A DNA stretch of 64,000 nucleotides from CBDHGY01 sp965263325 (GTDB lineage: Bacteria > Pseudomonadota > Alphaproteobacteria > Caulobacterales > Hyphomonadaceae). Positions 52,038 to 60,383 of the stretch are shown here, in pieces. A program made the position numbers and the translations under genes. The first letter of the stretch is position 1. Each line of letters starts with the position of its first letter. The stretch is from contig CBDHGY010000002.1 in NCBI GenBank assembly GCA_965263325.1, forward strand, positions 806,001 through 870,000. The letters run 5' to 3'. The notes beneath the pieces are model-generated. The model was not told where the DNA came from, did no database searches, and saw only the letters and a program-made list of their open reading frames with translations.

Positions 52038-52406
52038 CTACCCAAGTTTACAAACGCAGATCTTATGGCCGTCCGGATCACGAAAATATGCGCCGTAAAA
52101 GTTTGGCATGCGTTCGCCCGGCTCGCCATCCGATACGGCACCTAGCTCGATAGCTTTTGCATACGCTCTATCAACAGCTTCACGATCCTCACACGCAATG
52201 GCAGGCATGACACCATTTCCGCATGTTGCATCTTTCTCGTCGTAAGGGCCACCAATCGCAAGCATGGGCTGGCCTGGCCCTGTGCCGTAAAAGTAAAGTC
52301 TGCCATTGTCGAAGAACCGTTTTGCACCGACGGACGGCATAAAGGCATCATAAAATTCCAGCGCTTTTTCGACATTATTCGAGCCGAGAGTGACATAAGC
52401 AAGCAT
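52038..52406 (-). CDS. VOC (glyoxalase-like) family protein
   Basis: 122 residues from the ATG at 52406 (GAGGAG upstream). It has the beta-alpha-beta-beta-beta repeats of the vicinal-oxygen-chelate fold: LGSNNVEKALEFYD at the start and YFRDPDGHKICV at the end, where the final His would be a metal ligand. The function could be lyase, dioxygenase or resistance; nothing nearby decides. Confidence 0.85.
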   Translation of the reverse strand: MLAYVTLGSNNVEKALEFYDAFMPSVGAKRFFDNGRLYFYGTGPGQPMLAIGGPYDEKDATCGNGVMPAIACEDREAVDRAYAKAIELGAVSDGEPGERMPNFYGAYFRDPDGHKICVCKLG

Positions 52407-52480
52407 AACTATTCTCCTCAATTGATTACTCTTAAGGACCACGACCGACTGCATTGAGCAAGACTGCCGTTGCGAGAACA

Positions 52481-52498
52481 GTTGACGTCTACGTCAAC
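52481..52498. promoter_or_regulatory. Perfect 18-bp palindrome before the SDR gene (MerR/LiuR-like operator)
   Basis: GTTGACGTCTACGTCAAC: two 8-base arms around CT, exact inverted repeat, 50 bases before the SDR start. The left arm contains TTGACG, a perfect -35 hexamer. From memory, MerR-type regulators of acyl-CoA and branched-chain catabolism (LiuR) bind such sites, which would fit an acyl-CoA-type SDR. No regulator gene is adjacent. Confidence 0.6.
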
Positions 52499-52547
52499 CG
52501 ATGCTGCAAGCCGCGCCACAATCGAAATTCATATCAGGAGCTAGTTG

Positions 52548-53465
52548 ATGTCCGAAATTCGCTTTGACGGAAAAGTCGCAATTGTCACTGGAGCGGGCGG
52601 CGGTCTCGGCCGATGCCATGCACTCGAGCTTGCGCGCCGAGGCGCAAAAGTAGTGGTGAATGATCTCGGTGGTGCCATGGACGGCTCTGGCGGCAATTCG
52701 GAAGCAGCTGAGGCAGTCGTGAAGGAAATCGAGGCGATCGGCAGTGAAGCCTTCGCGAATGGGTCCTCTGTTGCCGATGATGCCGGTGTTCAGAAAATGA
52801 TCGACGACACAATGGCGAAATGGGGCCGCATTGATATTATTATCGCAAATGCGGGTATTTTGCGCGACAAATCATTCGCAAAAATGACGACGGCCGATAT
52901 CAATCTTGTCCTCGATGTTCATTTGCGGGGGACATTCAAGCCTGTTCATGCCGCTTGGGGAATAATGAAAGAACAAAATTATGGCCGGATTGTCGTGACC
53001 ACATCCTCGACCGGCCTCTACGGTAATTTTGGTCAGGCCAATTACGGCGCTGGCAAACTCGGCGTCGTCGGCATGATGAATACGCTGAAAATCGAAGGCG
53101 CAAAAAACAATATCAAGGTGAACGCTGTTTGTCCGATCGCGGCCACACGCATGACAGAAGGCCTGATGCCACCAGAGGCGCTAGCACAGCTAAAACCCGA
53201 ATATGTAACACCGGGCGTCATGAACCTTGTAAAGGAAGATGCACCAAGCGGTATGATCCTCTCTGCAGGTGCCGGCGCATTCTCTATGGCGCAAATTGTC
53301 GAAACAAAGGGCGCTTTCGTGGCACAAGGCGATGACCTAACCGCTGAAGCTGTTGCCGCGAAATGGGGCGAAATCACAGACACCGCCACACAAACCGCGT
53401 TCCAATCTGGCGGTGAGCATGGCGCAAACATCTTTGCGCGCCTTTCTGAGGCTGCTAAAGCCTAA
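52548..53465 (+). CDS. SDR, 3-hydroxyacyl-CoA dehydrogenase-like
   Basis: 305 residues from the ATG at 52548 (AGGAG upstream). Rossmann motif TGAGGGLG, NDLGGAMDGSGGNSEAA and ANAGILRDKSFAKM, then the catalytic YGAGK (YxxxK). The NDLGG with long following loop is typical of the peroxisomal multifunctional-enzyme/17-beta-HSD4-like group, which oxidises 3-hydroxyacyl-CoA. The C-terminal tail after residue ~220 is longer than in FabG. A strong terminator follows. The palindrome upstream suggests control with fatty- or amino-acid breakdown. Confidence 0.88.
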   Translation: MSEIRFDGKVAIVTGAGGGLGRCHALELARRGAKVVVNDLGGAMDGSGGNSEAAEAVVKEIEAIGSEAFANGSSVADDAGVQKMIDDTMAKWGRIDIIIANAGILRDKSFAKMTTADINLVLDVHLRGTFKPVHAAWGIMKEQNYGRIVVTTSSTGLYGNFGQANYGAGKLGVVGMMNTLKIEGAKNNIKVNAVCPIAATRMTEGLMPPEALAQLKPEYVTPGVMNLVKEDAPSGMILSAGAGAFSMAQIVETKGAFVAQGDDLTAEAVAAKWGEITDTATQTAFQSGGEHGANIFARLSEAAKA

Positions 53466-53484
53466 TCGATAAAATCGTCGATAG

Positions 53485-53514
53485 AAGCCCGGCCATTTTG
53501 CGCCGGGCTTTTTT
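53485..53514 (+). terminator. Rho-independent terminator after the SDR gene
   Basis: AAGCCCGGC (53485-53493) pairs with GCCGGGCTT (53502-53510), 9 bp with an 8-base loop, then TTTT. It lies 19 bases after the stop. Confidence 0.93.
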
Positions 53515-53561
53515 CGTGGCATTCTGGTAATATTCAAGCACTTGCTCTGGGGAGACCGCTT

Positions 53562-53951
53562 ATGCGCAATTCATTCCTATTAGTATGCCTATCTTTTCTA
53601 ACCGCCTGCCATTTCTTTGCGCCTATCGAGCCCAGTAAAGCTGAACATGAATTGGAGTCGATCCCCGCGCGCGCCGAAACCGAGGAAGAAGCCTTTGCCG
53701 ATCCTGGTCTAACCGGTGGCTTATGCGGCGGAATTGCTGGAATTTCCTGTAAAGTCGAAGGGGATTATTGCCGAATATTCCCTGGTGATTGCACGTCTCT
53801 CGCTGATGCAGCTGGAATCTGCTCACCAAAACCGCAAATGTGTACCATGCAATACGATCCCATTTGCGGCTGCGACGGAAAAACATACGGCAATGCCTGC
53901 ACCGCTGCTTCACAAGGGGCCAGTATCGCCAGCCAGGGCGCGTGCCGCTAG
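53562..53951 (+). CDS. Small lipoprotein with Kazal-type protease-inhibitor domain
   Basis: 129 residues. The signal peptide ends FLTACHF (lipobox TAC). A Cys-rich middle (LCGGIAGISCKVEGDYCRIF) is followed by CTMQYDPICGCDGKTYGNAC, a Kazal domain signature (CxxxYxPVCGxDGxTYxNxC) near residues 94-113, ending in a final Cys. Bacterial Kazal lipoproteins may guard against host, predator or self proteases. The gene stands alone with the terminator of the SDR before it. Confidence 0.85.
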   Translation: MRNSFLLVCLSFLTACHFFAPIEPSKAEHELESIPARAETEEEAFADPGLTGGLCGGIAGISCKVEGDYCRIFPGDCTSLADAAGICSPKPQMCTMQYDPICGCDGKTYGNACTAASQGASIASQGACR

Positions 53952-53976
53952 TTCAGAGTTGGAGCAAGCCCAGCTG

Positions 53977-54162
53977 CTACTCAGATCCGGCAGAGTTATG
54001 AGCGCTTAACTGCCTGGACCGCAGTGCATCAAGCGCCGCGATCATATGTGAAGACATATCTAGAAGATCCTCCAATTCTCGAGAGTCTTCCACCTTGGAC
54101 TTATAGTCTCTGACCGTTGTCGACAAAGCCATGATGAATTCATCGGCTGGATGATTAAGCAT
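53977..54162 (-). CDS. Small hypothetical protein, 61 aa
   Basis: It starts MLNHPADEFIMALSTTVRDY, is helical and charged, and is preceded by GAGGGGAAACGAA, a good ribosome site 7 bases from the ATG. No signal, no motif recognised. A bulged hairpin lies ~80 bases upstream. It is a plausible gene because of the ribosome site and composition; function unknown. Confidence 0.5.
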   Translation of the reverse strand: MLNHPADEFIMALSTTVRDYKSKVEDSRELEDLLDMSSHMIAALDALRSRQLSAHNSAGSE

Positions 54163-54242
54163 TTCGTTTCCCCTCGATTTACTATCATATCCGAACCGGC
54201 GCTTGGCTCAGCGCCGTTTCGGGAAGCTAACGAAGGAGGCAT

Positions 54243-54279
54243 TTTGGTTGTACCCTACGAAAGTAGGTACAAAGCCAAA
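54243..54279. repeat. Bulged hairpin with GAAA tetraloop between secF and a small gene
   Basis: TTTGG, TTGTAC and CTAC pair with GTAG, GTACAA and CCAAA around GAAA, a 15-bp stem with one single-base and one two-base bulge. On the plus strand the loop is a GNRA type; on the minus strand it is 92 bases past the secF stop. No T-run follows, so it is a structured RNA or processing site rather than a standard terminator. Confidence 0.55.
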
Positions 54280-54370
54280 CCTGGCAGAGAGCTTCAGCCA
54301 CGACACATAGGCCAAGCGAACGAACGTACCATTCGTCGCTTTGAGTGATCGAGAAAACCAGTGATTTTCG

Positions 54371-55414
54371 CTAGGTCGAAGCCTGAAAACCAGGCGTATC
54401 GTCAATTTTCAGCTTCTCGCGGCGTACAGTCGGCATGGATAGCAGAATTGAGGACGCAATAAAGATCGAAGAGTAGGTACCGATAATAACACCCCAGATA
54501 AGCGCGAAGGACATACCCCGAAGCACCGAACCACCAAGGAAGAAAATAGCCAGAAGCGCGAGCAACGTCGTGCCCGATGTCAACAAGGTGCGTGATAGCG
54601 TCCCATTTAGCGCCAGATCGACCACTTGCTTCATAGCCATTTGCTTATACTTGCGCATCTCCTCACGGACACGGTCGAACACCACAACTGTATCGTTCAT
54701 CGAATAACCAATAATGGTGAGAAGCGCCGCAATCGTGGTTAGGTTAAACTCGAGCTGAAACAAAGCAAACATTCCGATCGTTAGAATGACGTCATGAGTT
54801 AGCGCTGCAACGGCACCAACTGAGAACTGCCACTCAAACCGAAACCAGATATAAGCGAGCATTAATCCCAGCGCGACCACGAGCGCCATGATCCCGTTCC
54901 AGAGAAGCTCGCCTGATACTTTAGGACCAACTGACGATCGGCTCAGGACATCAGATTTTTCAATGTCCGCAGTTGCGGGATCATCAGCTTCGTTGACCTC
55001 TTCGGTCAGAGGATCGTCCCATCGAAGATCAAAGGTATCCACGAGTGTTTGGACCAGGAGGTCTGTTGCCTCAGTCTGAGCGGTATCAGCGTTACCACCC
55101 TCCTCGACCTCCTGAGTCTTGATACGAACAATCAGCGTTTCACCTGTGCCGCCAGCAGCGGTCGCTTGAACCACTGTGATTGGACCGAGGCCAAGATCAG
55201 CGAGTGCATCGCGCACTTCCTCTTCGCTTTCAACGCTTGCCGGCTTATTGATTTCAACCACCGAACCGCCAATAAAATCGATGCCGAAATTCAGACCACG
55301 CGTCGAAACCAAGAAAATTGATGCCGCTATGAGCGTTAGGGAAAGGATCGCCGTTGGTAAACGCCAGCGCATAAACCCAACATTGGTCTTCTTTGGCCAG
55401 AGTGACAGAAGCAT
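54371..55414 (-). CDS. secF: Protein translocase subunit SecF
   Basis: 347 residues with six helices. It starts LLSLWPKKTNVGFMRWRLPT and has LNFGIDFIGGSVVEINKP (the FxGGT-like motif of the first periplasmic domain) and IGYSMNDTVVVFDRVREEMR, the SecF signature. It works with SecD and YajC in proton-driven export after SecA. It ends the housekeeping block on the minus strand. Confidence 0.96.
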   Translation of the reverse strand: MLLSLWPKKTNVGFMRWRLPTAILSLTLIAASIFLVSTRGLNFGIDFIGGSVVEINKPASVESEEEVRDALADLGLGPITVVQATAAGGTGETLIVRIKTQEVEEGGNADTAQTEATDLLVQTLVDTFDLRWDDPLTEEVNEADDPATADIEKSDVLSRSSVGPKVSGELLWNGIMALVVALGLMLAYIWFRFEWQFSVGAVAALTHDVILTIGMFALFQLEFNLTTIAALLTIIGYSMNDTVVVFDRVREEMRKYKQMAMKQVVDLALNGTLSRTLLTSGTTLLALLAIFFLGGSVLRGMSFALIWGVIIGTYSSIFIASSILLSMPTVRREKLKIDDTPGFQAST

Positions 55415-55430
55415 TTAGGTATTGTCCCTT

Positions 55431-57137
55431 CTAAACCGAGAGCTTTTTCGGGCGGAAATAGCGCAGCCAACCGGCCGTCAACAAACGTGTGAATACGAAT
55501 GCCGTGAACACGGAGGTTAGAATTCCAAGTCCAAGAGTTGTTGCGAACCCTTTTACCGGACCTGATCCAGCCAGCCACCAAAGTACGCCTGCAGCGATAA
55601 ACGTTGTGATGTTTGCATCGAGGATAGTCGAAAGCGCACGCTCATATCCTGCCTGAACGGCCGTTACAGGAGACCGGCCTGCCCGGTATTCTTCGCGAAT
55701 ACGTTCAAACACAAGCACGTTCGCGTCCACAGCCATACCGATTGTCAAAATGATACCCGCGATACCCGGCAGCGTCAGCGTGGCCCCGAGGAATGACAGG
55801 CCTCCAAGGATAAGGATTATGTTCGCCGCAAGGGACACAACCGCAAAGACACCAATCAGCCCGTAAGCGATAATCATAAATATAGCGACGAGGATAAGCC
55901 CGATTATTGACGCCAATGTTCCAGCGCGAATGGAGTCTTCGCCGAGGCTCGCACTTACCGTTCGTTCTTCAATGAAATTCAGTTTGGCAGGTAACGCACC
56001 TGCTTCAATAATGGCTGACAACCGAATGGCTTCTTCCATTGAGAAGTCACCCGTAATGCGAACCCCCGCCCCAAAGATTGGGTCATTAATGCGGGGCGCG
56101 GACATGATCTCACCATCGAGCACAATCGCGAACAACTGGCCCGGAAACTGGAGCGTTGCCTGAGAAAAGCTCTGTGTCCCGGAGGTCTTGAGATTGAAGT
56201 TGATTTGAGGTCGCTGATACTCGTCAAACCCTTGAGACGCTGAGCGAATATCATCTCCGGTGACAATGGGGTTATTGACGTTCACCCATAGTGGCTGCTC
56301 TCCATTATCGCCAAAATACGGTAACAGTTTCCAAGTGGAGCTGGGGGCTCCCTCCGCTTGCGAGCGAGACATCGCGAAATACATGAGCCCCTCGCGATTC
56401 AGCAGGGACTTAATGCTCTGCGGGTCATCGATACCCGGCGCTTCCAGAATGATCCGATCATTGCCTTGCGGTGAGATAGAGATTTCCCGCACGCCGTCCG
56501 GATCGATCCGCCGGCGGATGACCTCCATCGATTTGCCTTGCGCGTCTTCCAGCAAGGCCGCTTTTGCGTTTTCGGTCAGTGTGATCTCGAACGTGCGATC
56601 ATTGATCTGATCCACGCGCAGCATACGCGCTTGGTTGATCGACCCTTCAAGAATGGGATTTACGCGCTGAATGCGATCAAGCGCTTCTGAAACAGTTTGA
56701 TCAATTACACCCGGCGCTAAATCGCTTTCCTTGGTGAGCGTCAATATAAGTTTGTTTCCGACGGTTTCTCGCCGATGACCGATCAGCCGCCCACCCCCTC
56801 GTTCGCCAGTCATAGCGTCGCGCAGGTCAGGAGAGAAATTGCTCAAGTAGCGCTCGGCAACTTGATCGGCCTCAAGTTCGATCAAAAGGTAGACACCGCC
56901 CTGCAAATCCAATCCTAGATTGACCTTCTGCTTTGGTAGAATGCCCGGATAGTTTGACGCCCTTGCCGCTGCGACCTCCGTTTCCCAATCAAAAATGACT
57001 TGGCTATCTTCGGTTTGCGGACGGACAGGTTCAATCCCTAATTCCGTGTCGGAGAACATGTTGGGCAGAGCAAGCAAGCAGCCACACAGCACCGCGCCGA
57101 CAATGACTGCAATTTTCCAAGGTGGGAACTGAAGCAT
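55431..57137 (-). CDS. secD: Protein translocase subunit SecD
   Basis: 568 residues. The signature LGLDLQGGVYLLIELEAD stands after the first helix, the large periplasmic P1 domain spans residues ~90-370, and the C-terminal six-helix export domain contains GMAVDANVLVFERIREE. The gap to secF is 16 bases and to yajC 18 bases, so the three form an operon. Confidence 0.96.
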   Translation of the reverse strand: MLQFPPWKIAVIVGAVLCGCLLALPNMFSDTELGIEPVRPQTEDSQVIFDWETEVAAARASNYPGILPKQKVNLGLDLQGGVYLLIELEADQVAERYLSNFSPDLRDAMTGERGGGRLIGHRRETVGNKLILTLTKESDLAPGVIDQTVSEALDRIQRVNPILEGSINQARMLRVDQINDRTFEITLTENAKAALLEDAQGKSMEVIRRRIDPDGVREISISPQGNDRIILEAPGIDDPQSIKSLLNREGLMYFAMSRSQAEGAPSSTWKLLPYFGDNGEQPLWVNVNNPIVTGDDIRSASQGFDEYQRPQINFNLKTSGTQSFSQATLQFPGQLFAIVLDGEIMSAPRINDPIFGAGVRITGDFSMEEAIRLSAIIEAGALPAKLNFIEERTVSASLGEDSIRAGTLASIIGLILVAIFMIIAYGLIGVFAVVSLAANIILILGGLSFLGATLTLPGIAGIILTIGMAVDANVLVFERIREEYRAGRSPVTAVQAGYERALSTILDANITTFIAAGVLWWLAGSGPVKGFATTLGLGILTSVFTAFVFTRLLTAGWLRYFRPKKLSV

Positions 57138-57155
57138 TTAAAGCGTTTCCTTCGC

Positions 57156-57533
57156 TTAGCTTGGCTTAGTGTCATTCGCAGCGGCAGGCGCACCTTTTGT
57201 ACGCACATCCGCAATCATTCCTCGAATGATGCGAACGCGAACATTGTCCGCAAGCTCAATCGTTAGCTCCTGATCGCCCACTTTCATGACTTTCGCCACA
57301 AGGCCTCCAGAGGTCACAACTGTGTCGCCGCGCTTAACATTATTGATCATTTCCTGATGAGCTTTCTGTCGCTTCTGTTGCGGACGGATCAATAGGAAAT
57401 AGAAGATGGCGATCATGCCGAGCGGCAGGATCAGGAATTCCAGCAAAGATGGCCCAGCTGCAGCTTCTTGAGCTGCGGCGGGGAGTGCCAGGGTGAGTGC
57501 CAGTCCAATCAGGCCAGCCAATCGTGCGATCAT
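57156..57533 (-). CDS. yajC: Preprotein translocase subunit YajC
   Basis: 125 residues from the ATG at 57533. A cleavable-looking leader (LIGLALTLALPAAAQ) precedes the membrane helix ILPLGMIAIFYFLLIRPQQKRQK, the YajC signature, then GDTVVTSGGLVAKVMKV. The N-terminal leader before the helix is an extra compared with E. coli YajC (110 aa). First gene of yajC-secD-secF. Confidence 0.93.
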   Translation of the reverse strand: MIARLAGLIGLALTLALPAAAQEAAAGPSLLEFLILPLGMIAIFYFLLIRPQQKRQKAHQEMINNVKRGDTVVTSGGLVAKVMKVGDQELTIELADNVRVRIIRGMIADVRTKGAPAAANDTKPS

Positions 57534-57627
57534 GTTTGGATATCCTCGCGCGCTTTTCGCAATAAGTATCGTGCTCCTATATAAATGGTCGCCCGTCATT
57601 GCAAACAAGAGGTCATACTCAACTCAG

Positions 57628-58272
57628 TTAATCACCAACTATACCGGTCAACAAAGGCTGAAAACCAACAACTTCTATATATTTCAATAGCTTACCATCT
57701 GAATCATAGCTGCAGAGCTTTTGCCCTAAGTCTTCCAAAATCGGTTGAATTAGGTGTCCATCAGGAGAAAGCTGCTGCAACAGCGCAACAGGTGCAGCCT
57801 CCGCGAGCCCTGTCAGGATAATCCGATCAAATGGGCCCTCGTCTAACCAACCGCGCAATCCGTCGGCGTGAAGCAACTGAATATTCGGAATTTCGAGTGA
57901 CCCGAGCGTCCTGCTCGCGGCTTCAAACAATTGCTTATGACGCTCAACCGCAAAGACATTTTCAACCAAACGAGCAAGTAAAGCTGCTGTGTAGCCACTG
58001 CCCAAACCAACAAGCAGCACTGTTTTTACGTCCGCATGAATATCTGAGACCTGCAGCATCTGACCAGTGACAGATGGGCGTAGAACCGTTTGACCGCATT
58101 CTATCGGTAGCGCTGCGTCATTGAATGCGAGATCTGCGACAGCATCACTTACAAAGTCGCCGCGAGGAACATCTTCCATTGCAGCCAGAATAGCATTGTC
58201 TGTAACACCTGCGCGCCGCAGCGTAAGGATCAGCCGTGCGGCTTGAAACGGATCCGCTACTACGCCTCCCAT
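57628..58272 (-). CDS. pcm: Protein-L-isoaspartate O-methyltransferase
   Basis: 214 residues. The family segments are DNAILAAMEDVPRGDFVSD, QTVLRPSVTGQMLQV and VLLVGLGSGYTAALLA (SAM motif I). It repairs isoaspartyl residues in damaged proteins. Its start overlaps the surE stop by 13 bases, a standard coupling in this group. Length and motifs are normal. Confidence 0.93.
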   Translation of the reverse strand: MGGVVADPFQAARLILTLRRAGVTDNAILAAMEDVPRGDFVSDAVADLAFNDAALPIECGQTVLRPSVTGQMLQVSDIHADVKTVLLVGLGSGYTAALLARLVENVFAVERHKQLFEAASRTLGSLEIPNIQLLHADGLRGWLDEGPFDRIILTGLAEAAPVALLQQLSPDGHLIQPILEDLGQKLCSYDSDGKLLKYIEVVGFQPLLTGIVGD

Positions 58273-59021
58273 TCATTCCTCATTTTTTCAAGGAAGCGAT
58301 TGTGCGTGAGGTCAACGTGCAACGGGGAGACAGACACGTAACCATCATAGATCGCTCGCAAATCCGTGCCCTCCTCCGGATCAGATAATTGACCGCCATA
58401 ACCGATCCAGAAATAGGCATTGCCGCGCAAATCTTCACGCTCTTCGGTGCGCAGTTGCGGATGATCTCGAAATCCCTGCCGCGTATATTGGACCCCCTCG
58501 ACTGCATCTGGTGCGCGGTCAGGAAAATTGACGTTCAAGATTGCATCTTCTGGCCACCCATTTCCGATCAACGGCTTTAAGACCTTTGCCCCCCATGCTT
58601 CAGCCGTCTCCCACGGGCACGAGCCCCGCGCCTGAAAGTTCATGGCTTGGCTGAGCGCAATCGAGCGTACACCGTGCTGCATACCAAACATTGCTGCAGC
58701 GACCGTTCCCGAAAAACTTGTGTCCTCACCCATATTCTGACCACGGTTCACACCAGACAAAATGAGGTCTGGCGGCCCATCCATGAGGTTTTCCATGGCG
58801 AGCAATACGCAATCTGATGGAGTGCCTGCAACTGCCCATGTGCGATCTTCTATGTGCCGTGTTCGGACCGGTGAGGTCAGCGTGAGTGCGCGCGACTGGC
58901 CGGATTGTTCGACTTCCGGTGCGACAATCCAGATCTCATCGCTAAGCTCGCCCGCAATTGCTTCAAGCACTTTTAGACCGCGCGCATTGATGCCGTCATC
59001 ATTGGTGAGCAAGATCCTCAA
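58260..59021 (-). CDS. surE: 5'/3'-nucleotidase SurE
   Basis: 253 residues. It starts MRILLTNDDGINARGL with the metal-binding NDDG, then DCVLLAMENLMDGPPDLILSGVN and SGTVAAAMFGMQHGVRSIA, the family motifs. It hydrolyses nucleoside monophosphates and short polyphosphates in the cytosol. It is coupled to serS (4-base overlap) and pcm. Confidence 0.95.
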   Translation of the reverse strand: MRILLTNDDGINARGLKVLEAIAGELSDEIWIVAPEVEQSGQSRALTLTSPVRTRHIEDRTWAVAGTPSDCVLLAMENLMDGPPDLILSGVNRGQNMGEDTSFSGTVAAAMFGMQHGVRSIALSQAMNFQARGSCPWETAEAWGAKVLKPLIGNGWPEDAILNVNFPDRAPDAVEGVQYTRQGFRDHPQLRTEEREDLRGNAYFWIGYGGQLSDPEEGTDLRAIYDGYVSVSPLHVDLTHNRFLEKMRNEWEA

Positions 59022-60319
59022 GAGATCACCTCCAACCCGCCCATATATGTTTGCAGAACGTCGGGCACCCGGATGCTGCCGTCTTCCTGCTGATAATTTT
59101 CAAGCACCGCAACCAGCGTGCGCCCAACCGCAAGGCCGGAGCCGTTAAGTGTGTGCACAAATTCAGGTTTTGGTTTTGGAGTGTCTTCACTTGGTGCCGG
59201 GCGCCACCGCGCATTCATCCGGCGCGCCTGGAAGTCTCCGCAATAAGAGCACGAGCTGATCTCGCGGTAAGTATCCTGGCTCGGCAGCCAAACTTCGAGG
59301 TCATACGTCTTGCGCGCCCCAAAGCCCATGTCGCCAGTGCAAAGCAACATTCGCCGATATGGCAGCTCCAAACGCTCAAGGATCGTCTCGGCGCAGCGTG
59401 TCATGCGCTCGAGCTCTTCAAGTCCCTCTTCCTCACTGCGCACGATGGAGACGAGTTCCACCTTGTTGAACTGGTGCAGACGGATCATGCCTTTTGTGTC
59501 TCGCCCTGCACTTCCCGCTTCAGAGCGGAAGCATGGCGTGTGCGCTGTGAATCTGTGAGGCAGCGTGTCATCTTCGAGGATGCTTTCACGCACGATGTTG
59601 GTCAGCGAAATCTCAGATGTCGCAATCAACCAATGACCGTTTGTTGTCTCAAATGAATCCTCGCCAAACTTCGGAAGCTGGCCTGTTCCTAACATCGCAT
59701 CCGGGCGAACAAGGAGCGGCGGATTGCATTCTAAATATCCATGCTCTTTTGTCTGAACGTCCAGCATGAATGCCGCGAGCGCCCGATCCAACCGGGCGAG
59801 CTTGCCTTTCAGAAGCACAAAACGCGCGCCGCTCATTTTCGCCGCCGTCTCAAAATCCATCATGCCAAGCGCTTCGCCAAGATCAGCGTGATCTTTGACA
59901 TCAAAAGCAAATGACGGGACTTCGCCGAACGTCTTTTGCTCAACATTGCCCTCTTCATCCTCGCCTTCCGGCACATCCGGCATCGGGATATTTGGGGTAC
60001 TCATCAGAATGTCGTCGCGAAGCTTCTGAGCGGCAGCTTCCTGCTCACCGGCCGCTTCAATCGTCTCTTTCGCCGCAGCGACTTCGGCGCGAAGCTGTTC
60101 AAACAACGCCTCATCGCCAGACGCCTTCGCCTTACCAATCTCCTTGGACTTTGCATTGCGCGCAGATTCCGCTTCCTGCTTGGACGTCACCGCATCTCGC
60201 AGCGCCTCATCATGTTTCAGGATTTCCGGCACGATCCGGTCACCTAGCCCAGCTTCCTTTCGGTTCCAGGCAGCGATAAACACCTCAGGATTGTCGCGAA
60301 TGGCTTTGATATCGAACAT
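59018..60319 (-). CDS. serS: Seryl-tRNA synthetase
   Basis: 433 residues. An N-terminal coiled coil (residues ~30-110) is followed by the class II core: motif 2 in RFTAHTPCFRSEAGSAGRDTKG (key residues FRSEAG), VELVSIVRSEE, SCSYCGDFQARRMNARW and motif 3 in NGSGLAVGRTLVAVLENYQ. It charges tRNA-Ser. Overlaps surE by 4 bases. Starts 64 bases after tatC, so it may use the tat promoter. Confidence 0.97.
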   Translation of the reverse strand: MFDIKAIRDNPEVFIAAWNRKEAGLGDRIVPEILKHDEALRDAVTSKQEAESARNAKSKEIGKAKASGDEALFEQLRAEVAAAKETIEAAGEQEAAAQKLRDDILMSTPNIPMPDVPEGEDEEGNVEQKTFGEVPSFAFDVKDHADLGEALGMMDFETAAKMSGARFVLLKGKLARLDRALAAFMLDVQTKEHGYLECNPPLLVRPDAMLGTGQLPKFGEDSFETTNGHWLIATSEISLTNIVRESILEDDTLPHRFTAHTPCFRSEAGSAGRDTKGMIRLHQFNKVELVSIVRSEEEGLEELERMTRCAETILERLELPYRRMLLCTGDMGFGARKTYDLEVWLPSQDTYREISSCSYCGDFQARRMNARWRPAPSEDTPKPKPEFVHTLNGSGLAVGRTLVAVLENYQQEDGSIRVPDVLQTYMGGLEVIS

Positions 60320-60383
60320 AGTGGAATGAGCCTTATTAATTGCTGACGGGCTTTACGGCGATGCGCAGGGCAGGTCCAGTCGC

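Noticed and set aside
53042..53431. Minus-strand ORF of 129 codons inside the SDR gene
   Set aside because: Antisense shadow of a well-supported gene; no ribosome site.
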